From positions 1 to 12,327 of the forward strand of contig JBKPDL010000143.1 of NCBI GenBank assembly GCA_046727855.1: a stretch of 12,327 nt of DNA. The letters run 5' to 3'. The DNA is from DASPWV01 sp046727855 (GTDB taxonomy: Bacteria > Acidobacteriota > Vicinamibacteria > Vicinamibacterales > UBA2999). Shown piece by piece: positions 1 through 5,990 of the stretch (the first letter of the stretch is position 1; each line of letters starts with the position of its first letter). The notes beneath the pieces were generated by a model that saw only the letters and a list, made by a program, of their open reading frames with translations, had not been told where the DNA came from and searched no databases. A program made the translations under genes and the position numbers.

Positions 1-25
1 CTTGGCTAGTTCTTGTTGTTGGCTT

Positions 26-42
26 GGCGCGCTCCGCGCGCC
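26..42. repeat. GC-rich short hairpin
   Basis: Perfect inverted repeat with arms GGCGCGC (26-32) and GCGCGCC (36-42) around a 3-nt centre TCC. It lies immediately after the longer inverted repeat at 44-105 and is the last of three stem-loops downstream of rpmE. No T-run follows on either strand, so it is not a classical intrinsic terminator. Confidence 0.6.
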
Positions 43-43
43 G

Positions 44-105
44 TAGACCGTTATGCGGGTCCACAACGCGTACAAAATTCACGTCTGTGCCCGCATAACG
101 GTCTA
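44..105. repeat. Long perfect inverted repeat downstream of rpmE
   Basis: The 16-base arm at 44-59 (TAGACCGTTATGCGGG) is exactly complementary to 90-105. The 30-base centre can extend the stem: CACA at 62-65 pairs with TGTG at 86-89, and ACG at 66-68 with CGT at 82-84. The right arm shares bases 103-105 with the neighbouring inverted repeat at 103-184, so the two stems abut or compete. No U-tract follows in the direction of rpmE transcription. A stable 3' structure, a mobile palindrome or a recombination site are all possible. Confidence 0.75.
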
Positions 106-184
106 ACGAGGCCTAGTCTCAGACCGACCGACATGTCGGCATAGATCCCAACATGCTCGACGGTCTCAGGCAGGGCCTCGTTAG
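103..184. repeat. Nested inverted repeat over the rpmE stop codon
   Basis: The 11-base arm CTAACGAGGCC (103-113) is perfectly complementary to GGCCTCGTTAG (174-184). Inside it AGACCG (121-126) pairs with CGGTCT (161-166), and CCGACATGTCGG (128-139) is a 12-base palindrome. The right arm contains the rpmE TAA stop (181-183). On the minus strand the left end reads GTTAGAC, which fits the GTTRRRY consensus of an integron attC R' site. The opposite end (CACTAAC) does not fit well, and the arm pairs without the unpaired spacers usual in attC, so the attC reading is only a possibility. Confidence 0.65.
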
Positions 185-453
185 TGCTTAGTTCTCGTCG
201 TCTTGGCCTTCTGCTCTTTTGCGGCTCTGGCAGCCGTCTTCTGCTTCTCGACCGTCTGCGCGCCGAATTTCTTGGTGAAGCGATCGACGCGGCCTTCGGT
301 GTCAATCAGCTTCTGGCGACCCGTGAAAAACGGATGACAGTTGGAGCAGATTTCGAGGTGCAGATCTTTGCGCGTTGAACGCGTCTTCCACTTGGCGCCG
401 CACGCGCAGTGGACTTCGACTTCCTGATACTGAGGGTGGATGCCGTCTTTCAC
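181..453 (-). CDS. rpmE: 50S ribosomal protein L31, zinc-binding (C+) type
   Basis: L31 sits on the large ribosomal subunit at the intersubunit bridge region. The 90-residue product begins MKDGIHPQYQEV, a typical L31 opening. It carries four zinc-ligand cysteines, C16, C18, C36 and C39, matching the C+ form that binds Zn(II), followed by the family signature NCHPFFTGRQ (38-47). Residues from about 70 onward are a Lys/Ala/Thr-rich basic tail, making it longer than the roughly 70-residue E. coli protein. I chose the GTG at 451-453 because AAGGGAG lies 6 nt upstream and homology starts there; the frame also has a TTG at 499-501 that would add 16 unlike residues. It is the last gene in the window on this strand, 82 bp after the PLD-like gene, and its stop lies in an inverted repeat. 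In many bacteria rpmE follows rho; here four genes separate them. Confidence 0.95.
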   Translation of the reverse strand: MKDGIHPQYQEVEVHCACGAKWKTRSTRKDLHLEICSNCHPFFTGRQKLIDTEGRVDRFTKKFGAQTVEKQKTAARAAKEQKAKTTRTKH

Positions 454-459
454 GATGCA

Positions 460-466
460 CTCCCTT
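460..466 (-). promoter_or_regulatory. Ribosome binding site deciding the rpmE GTG start
   Basis: On the minus strand the sequence AAGGGAG is followed by 6 nt and then GTG. This is the best Shine-Dalgarno match near the gene and supports the 90-residue product over the longer TTG-initiated frame. Farther upstream a TATACT hexamer (minus strand, 528-533) could be a -10 element, but I see no matching -35 box, so I do not call a promoter. Confidence 0.7.
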
Positions 467-535
467 GCTGCCAGATCCGCGTCGTGCGCACGCACGGCCA
501 ACTTTCTGGCGGGATCAACAAAACTCCAGTATAGC

Positions 536-1993
536 TTACGCTGCGTGTTCCCGCTGGCCGGTCTGGTCTTTTGCTCGAATTGGCTGTTCCCGGCGGCGCC
601 ACAGCTTGAGCGATTGAATCAGCCAACTGAACGCAATCCATACCAGGAACACGCCGAGCGGATAGGCGACGACGGGGGGCCGAGTCAACGCGGCGACGCC
701 GAGCGCGCCGAGCAGGATCAAGCCGTAGACAAGGATTACGGCTTCCGCGGCGCCGAGCGCACGTCGGGCGGTAAGGGCAGCCGAAAACGTGCGGCCCAGT
801 CGCAGCGCGCCCGCCGTGGCGGCACGGCGGCCGGTGCGATGCGCCCAGCGGCGCCGATGGGCGCGATTTCGTGCGCGCCCGCCGACGCGCGTCACACGAT
901 TGTCGCTAAGAACGATTTCCGTCGCGTTCTCGAGATCGTGAAGATACATGTCCTCCATTTGCCCGGCGAAGCCCTCGTCCTCTATCGCGCCGTCGAGCTC
1001 CCAATTGCCTAACCAGCTCTGAATATTCAGATTGCTCGATCCGACGCGCCCCCAACGCCGGTCGGCGACGGCCGTCTTTGCGTGGACCATCGATCCGTTC
1101 CACTCGAAGATGCGAACGCCGGCCTGCAGGAGCGGGCGGTATCCGGCGCGCGCGAGCTGCTGCACCCACGGCAAATCGGAGGCGCCCGGCACGAGCATCC
1201 TGACGTCGACGCCGTCCTCCGCTGCGGCGACGAGCGCCTGCACGTATGGCGATGCGCCGACGAAATAGGCGTCGGTGATCCACAGCGTCTTGCGCGCGAC
1301 GGCTGCGACGAGCTGGTCGAGTCGAAACATGCCGGCGGTCGCGGGTTTGGTCGCGATCACACGCAGCGCGATGTTGCCCTCCGGCCGTCCGGGAAGCATG
1401 ACGCTCTCATCGGCCGGCAACGGCGGCCCCATCGTCGACCAGACATCCGCGAACGCCCCTTCGATGTCGGCGACGGCGGGCCCACGAATCTCCACACCGG
1501 TGTCACGCCACGGATCGCGGCCGGCGTAGCGTCCGGTGCCGGCCCACATGTCACCGACACAGAGACCGCTGATGAAGCCAACTTCGCCGTCGACCGCGAT
1601 CATCTTGCGGTGATCGCGCGACAGCCATCCCAGCGGTGAATCGAGCCGCGGCTGATTGAAGGCGCGCACCTCGATGCCGGCACGACAGAGTCGTTCCCAA
1701 AACATCCACGTGGTCGCCGTGAGCGCGCCGATCCAGTCGTAGATCAGCCGCACCCGCACGCCGGCCCGTGCGCGCTCGATGAGCGCCTCAGCAAACGTGT
1801 AGCCGGAGGTGTCGTCGTGGACGATGTAGCATTCGAAATGGATGCACTTGCGCGCCTTTCTGATGGCGTCCATCCAGGCGGGATAATTCTCACCGGCGTC
1901 GCGCAGCAAGCGCACAGCGTTGCCGTCGATCAGCGGAGCACCGGCAGCGCGGGAAAAGGCTTGATCGGCGACGACGCTGAGGGGGCGGGCCAC
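536..1993 (-). CDS. Phospholipase D-family, cardiolipin synthase-like protein with C-terminal membrane anchor
   Basis: PLD-superfamily phosphatidyltransferase/phosphodiesterase, probably acting on membrane phospholipids (cardiolipin synthase-like). The 485-residue product has two HKD active-site motifs: H128-x-K130-x4-D135 in SRDHRKMIAVD, and H304-x-K306-x4-D311 in VHAKTAVAD followed by GSSNLN. Both catalytic His/Lys pairs are intact. After the second domain comes an Arg-rich linker (about 367-412), then two hydrophobic segments (about 416-436 and 442-462) and a basic tail. Classical ClsA/Cls enzymes carry their membrane segments at the N-terminus, so the layout here is reversed; ClsB-type enzymes lack N-terminal segments. 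The start is GTG (1991-1993) with no strong ribosome binding site. The next in-frame Met is residue 41, too late for the fold. It is 245 bp downstream of aguA across a repeat-rich gap, so it may have its own promoter. The exact substrate cannot be read from sequence. Confidence 0.85.
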   Translation of the reverse strand: MARPLSVVADQAFSRAAGAPLIDGNAVRLLRDAGENYPAWMDAIRKARKCIHFECYIVHDDTSGYTFAEALIERARAGVRVRLIYDWIGALTATTWMFWERLCRAGIEVRAFNQPRLDSPLGWLSRDHRKMIAVDGEVGFISGLCVGDMWAGTGRYAGRDPWRDTGVEIRGPAVADIEGAFADVWSTMGPPLPADESVMLPGRPEGNIALRVIATKPATAGMFRLDQLVAAVARKTLWITDAYFVGASPYVQALVAAAEDGVDVRMLVPGASDLPWVQQLARAGYRPLLQAGVRIFEWNGSMVHAKTAVADRRWGRVGSSNLNIQSWLGNWELDGAIEDEGFAGQMEDMYLHDLENATEIVLSDNRVTRVGGRARNRAHRRRWAHRTGRRAATAGALRLGRTFSAALTARRALGAAEAVILVYGLILLGALGVAALTRPPVVAYPLGVFLVWIAFSWLIQSLKLWRRREQPIRAKDQTGQREHAA

Positions 1994-2090
1994 AGGTCTA
2001 TTTTCGCGGACCTAAGCCACCCGCCACGGAAAAAGCGCGTTCCCCATTCAGTCAGCGCGGGACCCGACCGGCTGCGGCTATGCGTCGGGT

Positions 2091-2116
2091 GGGAGGGACT
2101 GAAAGGTGGCCCTACA
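2091..2116 (-). repeat. Degenerate copy of the TGTAGC hairpin repeat
   Basis: On the minus strand it begins TGTAGGGCC and carries CTTTCAGT where the better copies have CCTTTAGGT or CCTTCAGGT. Length (26) and layout match the other copies but both arms have drifted, so the call depends on comparison with them. Confidence 0.4.
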
Positions 2117-2136
2117 GACGGCGGCTATCGTTGTTG

Positions 2137-2163
2137 GGCGGACCTAAAGGTCCCGCCGCTACA
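2137..2163 (-). repeat. TGTAGC hairpin repeat, copy 1
   Basis: On the minus strand it reads TGTAGC, then GGCGG, then GACCTTTAGGTC, then CGCC. The ACCT/AGGT core with flanking GGCGG/CCGCC forms a stem of about 9 bp with one bulged base. It faces copy 2 head to head, so the TGTAGC ends lie 16 bp apart. Confidence 0.7.
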
Positions 2164-2179
2164 TGAGTCGTATTGAACG

Positions 2180-2205
2180 TGTAGCCGCCGACCTATAGGG
2201 CCGCC
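2180..2205 (+). repeat. TGTAGC hairpin repeat, copy 2
   Basis: Plus-strand TGTAGC head at 2180-2185 followed by CGCCGACCTATAGGGCCGCC. Opposite orientation to copy 1 and the same as copy 3, which begins 44 bp further on. Confidence 0.65.
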
Positions 2206-2223
2206 TTCAAGCTAACGGTCTTG

Positions 2224-2249
2224 TGTAGCCGCAGATCTTCAGGTCCGCC
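2224..2249 (+). repeat. TGTAGC hairpin repeat, copy 3, overlapping the aguA 3' end
   Basis: Plus-strand TGTAGC head at 2224-2229, then CGCAGATCTTCAGGTCCGCC. Its distal half lies inside aguA: the aguA stop TGA (2239-2241) and the two or three codons before it are repeat sequence. Confidence 0.7.
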
Positions 2250-3324
2250 CTCCGAATACCGGTTGCTGTTGAGTTAAACAGTGGATCGCGCCCAGGCCCC
2301 AGATCAGCGCACGGCAATCGATGCCGATCACGCGCCGCCGGGGTAGTAAGCGCTGCAGCGCCGCGAGCGCGGCGCGATCGCGGCGCGCCTGCGCAAACGT
2401 CGGCACGAGCAGGGCACCGTTGACGAAGTAAAAATTCATATACGTCGCCGGGAGGCGCTGCCCTCTGTACCTGACCGGCCGCGGCATCGGCAGCTCCGCG
2501 ATCGCAAACGGACATCCATCCTGATCGCGCGCGCGATCGAGCAGGCGCCGGTTCTCGCGCAGCACTTTGAAGTTCGGATCGCCCGGATCGTCCTCCATGC
2601 CGATTACGATGGTGCGTTCGTCCACGAAGCGAGCGAGGTCGTCGATGTGACCGTCGGTATCGTCGCCTTCGATCCCGTCGCCCAGCCAGACAACGTGACC
2701 CTGGCCGTAATACGCCTTCAAATAGCGCTCGACCTGCCGTTGCGATAACTGCGGGTTGCGATTCTTGTTCAGCAGACACGAGGTGGTCGTCAGCACGGTG
2801 CCAGCGCCGTTGAAATCTACGGCGCCGCCTTCCATCACGATGCCTGGATAGAACACCGGCAGCCCGTACTCCTCCGCGACGCGCGTCGGCACCGCATCGT
2901 CCGCATCGTACGGCCGATACCTTCCGCCCCATGCGTTGTATCCCCAATCGACGATGGCGGCTTCGCTTCGTCCACGCCGCGTGCGCAGCACAAATGCCGG
3001 TCCGTGATCACGCGTCCAGCATTCGTTGGTGTTGATGTAATGAAAGGTCACGCGCGACAGTCGGACGTGGCCGTTCGCCAGCAACTCACGGACGATGCGC
3101 TCGTAGTCGATGTTGGGAACGTTGAGATGGACGCGCTCGAACTGCGTGATGACGCGGATCAGGCCGATGATGTCGTGGATGGCTTCTGCGTAGCGGCCGG
3201 GAAAAGAAATGCCTTCGGGACGAGGCCAGCTAATCCAGGTGCCGCTGTGGCGCCGCCACTCGGGGGGAAAGGAGAAGCCGTGATCTGAAGGTGTCCCCTT
3301 GAGGAGGCGCGCCCGCGACCGCAT
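2239..3324 (-). CDS. aguA: Agmatine deiminase-like enzyme (PPAD-type deiminase family)
   Basis: Hydrolyses the guanidino group of agmatine to N-carbamoylputrescine and ammonia, a step in putrescine synthesis from arginine. The 361-residue product shows the family's ordered signatures: the N-terminal FPPEWRRHSGTWISWP block (19-34), RDHGPAFV (105-112, catalytic Asp D106), YNAWGGRY (129-136), EGGAVDFNGAGT (165-176), DTDGHIDDLARF (222-233, catalytic H226 and D228), YMNFYFVNG (295-303, N297), and the nucleophilic cysteine C349 in GAIHCLTQQQP. Length is normal. The same family includes peptidylarginine deiminases, so the substrate rests partly on the nearby aguB-like gene. The ATG (3322-3324) directly abuts the TAG stop of the radical SAM gene, suggesting translational coupling. 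The last residues and stop are encoded by a hairpin repeat. I am sure of the family and fairly sure of the agmatine substrate. Confidence 0.88.
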   Translation of the reverse strand: MRSRARLLKGTPSDHGFSFPPEWRRHSGTWISWPRPEGISFPGRYAEAIHDIIGLIRVITQFERVHLNVPNIDYERIVRELLANGHVRLSRVTFHYINTNECWTRDHGPAFVLRTRRGRSEAAIVDWGYNAWGGRYRPYDADDAVPTRVAEEYGLPVFYPGIVMEGGAVDFNGAGTVLTTTSCLLNKNRNPQLSQRQVERYLKAYYGQGHVVWLGDGIEGDDTDGHIDDLARFVDERTIVIGMEDDPGDPNFKVLRENRRLLDRARDQDGCPFAIAELPMPRPVRYRGQRLPATYMNFYFVNGALLVPTFAQARRDRAALAALQRLLPRRRVIGIDCRALIWGLGAIHCLTQQQPVFGGRT

Positions 3325-4872
3325 CTACTGACACGATACTGCATGCCGCTCCGCTGGCTGGTTCGCGATCGGATCGGGCCAGTCGACGTATTCACGCTCG
3401 CGTGCGCGGATGGCGCGGTAGCGCTCGAACACCGCTTCCTCCGACTCCAATCCAATCGCCGAACGCCATGTCGAGCCCCGGAACGTATGCCCCAGCATGC
3501 GCCATCCGTTGCGCAGTACGAACCCCGGGTCGCGCCGAAACACAGCGGGAATATGCCGCACTTTGAGCCATCGTTCCGCTTTCCACCGCATGAACTCGAT
3601 CTCGCCCGGCTCGAGGTGGGCGCTTCGGGTGACGGCGGTTGTCCCATCGTACTCCTCGACCCGATCGTTGGCGATGAGCCCGCGCTGCTCGAAATCGCGT
3701 GTCATCGGCGTGCCCGGATAGGGCGTCGGATGCTGGATGTACGGCCAGTCGACGTAGCGGCGCGCGAACGCGAGATTGGCGGCGATCGACTCGCGCCGAT
3801 CGTCGGGGTTGCCGACAATCAACCCGCCAACGACGAGCATGCCGTGGCGATGGAGCGTGTTCACCGCATCCACCGCGGTGTTGCTGCGCCCATCGACCCG
3901 TAGGCGGCTGTTCTTCGACCGCGCCTTGAGAAACACGAGGTCCTCGTCGAGCACGTTCTCGATGCCGAGAAACACGTAGCGGAATCCGGCGCGGCGCATC
4001 AATGCGGCGAGGCGATCGCCGTGCGACGCAATCGAGGCCGTCATGGCCTGCGCGATGTATTCGATCTTGTTGAGACCGGCGGCGATGATCGCTTCACACA
4101 GCTGCTCGAGCCGCGGCACGTCGAGCGTGATGTTGTCGTCGACGAAGAAGATGGTGCGCGCACCGCGTGCCTGCGCATCGGCGATGTCGGCGATCACCCA
4201 GTCGATCGGAAAGCGGTGGAAGTTGCGCCCGCGCATCTCGATGATCGAGCAGAAGCTGCAGTCGAAGGTGCAGCCGCGGGACGTCTCGACGACATCCACC
4301 GGGCGTCCCAGCATGGTGTAGCCGGACAGCAGTCGTGCGTCGCGCTTCGGCCGGCGAACTTCGCCGTCAGCCAAGCGGGAGATGCCGCGCGGCGGGTTAC
4401 GGCGGAACTCTGCGCCGTTGCGAAACCAAATCCCTTTGATCTCGTCGAGCCCACGGCCGGCGTCAAACGCGCGGATCAGCTCCCGAAACGTCATGTCGCC
4501 TTCGCCGCGAACGATCGCGTCGACGCCGATGGCGGGCGCGGTCCACGCTTCGGGCGCAAGGCTGGGATCGTAACCGCCGACGACGATGCGGACGCCCGGT
4601 TGTCTTGCGCGGATGAGCGCGATCACCCGGCGTGCAGTTGGCCGCTGGAACGTCATCACCGAGAGGCCAACCACGTCCGGCTTGACCTCGGCGATTAGTC
4701 GCTCGATGGTTTGCCGCACCGATGTCTGGGCGAGGACGAGATCGGCGATAGCGACGCGATGATGAGGGTCGAGGTTGCCAGCCAGCGAGCCGAGCGCACC
4801 GTTCGGCATGCGAATGGCGATCGTAGGCGTGTGTTCGAAGGAATCCGGCATCGAGAGCAGCAGGATCCGCAT
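3325..4872 (-). CDS. Radical SAM protein with N-terminal cobalamin-binding-like domain
   Basis: A class with a B12-binding-type Rossmann fold followed by a radical SAM barrel; members methylate or rearrange unreactive carbons or phosphorus, but the specific reaction here is unknown. In the 515-residue product the [4Fe-4S] motif CTFDCSFC gives C201, C205 and C208. VVGGYDPSL (97-105) and VRGEGDMTFREL (121-132) are typical of the N-terminal domain of this class. The DxHxxG cobalamin-ligating motif is not visible, so any cobalamin would be bound base-on-like or not at all. The barrel continues with VDDNIT (244-249) and YVFLGIEN (299-306), then a C-terminal helical extension to 515. I chose ATG 4870-4872 because MRILLLSMPD opens the domain; the frame continues upstream for 65 residues without family character. 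It lies 92 bp after aguB and its stop abuts aguA, so a role linked to polyamines is possible but unproven. Confidence 0.85.
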   Translation of the reverse strand: MRILLLSMPDSFEHTPTIAIRMPNGALGSLAGNLDPHHRVAIADLVLAQTSVRQTIERLIAEVKPDVVGLSVMTFQRPTARRVIALIRARQPGVRIVVGGYDPSLAPEAWTAPAIGVDAIVRGEGDMTFRELIRAFDAGRGLDEIKGIWFRNGAEFRRNPPRGISRLADGEVRRPKRDARLLSGYTMLGRPVDVVETSRGCTFDCSFCSIIEMRGRNFHRFPIDWVIADIADAQARGARTIFFVDDNITLDVPRLEQLCEAIIAAGLNKIEYIAQAMTASIASHGDRLAALMRRAGFRYVFLGIENVLDEDLVFLKARSKNSRLRVDGRSNTAVDAVNTLHRHGMLVVGGLIVGNPDDRRESIAANLAFARRYVDWPYIQHPTPYPGTPMTRDFEQRGLIANDRVEEYDGTTAVTRSAHLEPGEIEFMRWKAERWLKVRHIPAVFRRDPGFVLRNGWRMLGHTFRGSTWRSAIGLESEEAVFERYRAIRAREREYVDWPDPIANQPAERHAVSCQ

Positions 4873-4964
4873 AGCCGTCGGGCCACGATAACACAGGGAC
4901 CGCTGCGCGGTGGGACCTTCGCCTCGTACGGGTGGGAGCCAGCCCGAGCCGAAGGCGACGGATC

Positions 4965-5990
4965 CTATCCGATGAATCGTTTGGTCAGATCCGCATAGGC
5001 GTCCACACGCCGGTCCCGTAAGAACGGCCAATGCGTGCGGCTGAATTCGACCCGGGCCAAATCGCAATCGGCGACGACGACTTGCTCGCGCGACGCCGAC
5101 GCGCGTTTCATGATCGCGCCGTCCGGCGCGGCGATGAACGACTGCCCCCAGAACTCGATGCCGTCGGGATTCACCGGCTTGCCCTTCGCGTCACGGACGA
5201 TCTCGTGTCCGACGCGGTTGGGCGCGCACACGAAACATCCGTTCGCCACCGCGTGGCTTCGCTGGATGAGCTCCCAGGAATCATGCTGAGCCTTGCCGAA
5301 CTCTTTCTTCTCCGATGGGTGCCAGCCGATCGCAGTCGGATAGAACAGGATCTCCGCACCCTGCATTGCCGTGAGCCGCGCGCCTTCCGGAAACCATTGA
5401 TCCCAGCAGATCAACACGCCGATCGTGGCATGCTGCGTTTTCCACGAGCGGAATCCAGTGTCACCCGGCGTGAAATAGAACTTCTCGTAGTAGAGCGGAT
5501 CATCCGGAATGTGCATCTTGCGATACACGCCAAGGAGCGATCCGTCGGCATCAATCACCGCGGCGGTGTTGTGATACAGGCCCGCGGCGCGCTTTTCGAA
5601 CAGCGACGCAACAATGACGACCGCGCGCTTTTTTGCGACAGCCGAGAGCGCTTCGGTAGAGGGCCCGGGTATCGGCTCCGCGAGCGCGAAAAAGCGGTGA
5701 TCCTCGACCTGACAGAAATACTGCGAGCGAAAGAGCTCCTGCGTGCAGATGATCTGCGCGCCGGCCGTTGCCGCTGTTTCGACCAGCGCGACCTGCCGCC
5801 TGAGATTGGTATCGGGGTTCTCAGCGCAGGCCATCTGGGTGATGCCAACGCGCACCGTGCGCGGCTGGTGCGGTTCGCCGGGAACTAGATTGGACACGCC
5901 GCGCGTCGCTCGCGCGGCGGGCGCGACGGGCAGGGCCTTCTTGGCGACCTTCGCGACGCCTTTCGTCCCCTCCTGCTTACGCTTTGCCAT
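4965..5990 (-). CDS. aguB: Carbon-nitrogen hydrolase, likely N-carbamoylputrescine amidase
   Basis: Nitrilase-superfamily amidohydrolase that would convert N-carbamoylputrescine to putrescine, CO2 and ammonia, the step after AguA. The 341-residue product has the Glu-Lys-Cys triad: E85 in CTQELF, K158 in YRKMHIP, and C195 in LICWDQWFPEGAR. The blocks YYEKFYFTPGD, PTAIGW and WGQSFIAAPDG agree with the AguB branch. It ends with DRRVDAYADLTKRF, also typical. The first 40 or so residues are a Lys/Ala-rich extension before the domain starts at VRVGITQMAC. I chose ATG 5988-5990; a TTG at 6003-6005 and a GTG inside the extension are alternatives. The start overlaps the 3' end of rho by 14 bp, so the two may be translationally coupled. 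The aguA-like gene two genes downstream supports the assignment. Confidence 0.9.
   Translation of the reverse strand: MAKRKQEGTKGVAKVAKKALPVAPAARATRGVSNLVPGEPHQPRTVRVGITQMACAENPDTNLRRQVALVETAATAGAQIICTQELFRSQYFCQVEDHRFFALAEPIPGPSTEALSAVAKKRAVVIVASLFEKRAAGLYHNTAAVIDADGSLLGVYRKMHIPDDPLYYEKFYFTPGDTGFRSWKTQHATIGVLICWDQWFPEGARLTAMQGAEILFYPTAIGWHPSEKKEFGKAQHDSWELIQRSHAVANGCFVCAPNRVGHEIVRDAKGKPVNPDGIEFWGQSFIAAPDGAIMKRASASREQVVVADCDLARVEFSRTHWPFLRDRRVDAYADLTKRFIG

Larger units (their letters stand above)
1994..2238. other. Repeat-rich intergenic region between aguA and the PLD-like gene
   Basis: This 245-bp gap holds no convincing gene. It contains several copies of a roughly 26-bp hairpin with a TGTAGC head (see separate entries) in both orientations, spaced by 15-20 bp. 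At its left end the imperfect pair AGGTC/GACCT (1994-1998 and 2008-2012), with outer GCGGG/CCCGC arms, brackets the GTG start of the PLD-like gene. Short frames crossing this region on the plus strand are shadows. Confidence 0.7.

Noticed and set aside
44..105. Intrinsic terminator for the operon
   Set aside because: The stem is strong but no T-run follows on either strand, so I list it as an inverted repeat only.
528..533. Promoter -10 box (TATACT) upstream of rpmE
   Set aside because: No acceptable -35 hexamer at 16-18 bp, and a single hexamer is weak evidence.
440..1639. Plus-strand open frames of 185-190 codons opposite the PLD-like gene
   Set aside because: They lie over an intact two-HKD gene and show only compositionally biased sequence.
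2091..2249. CRISPR array
   Set aside because: The repeats are hairpins in both orientations with diverged cores and irregular 15-20 bp gaps, unlike uniform direct repeats with regular spacers, and no cas gene is present.
4873..5067. 65-residue N-terminal extension of the radical SAM protein
   Set aside because: The extra segment overlaps aguB, has no family character, and the domain opening MRILLLSMPD begins at ATG 4872.
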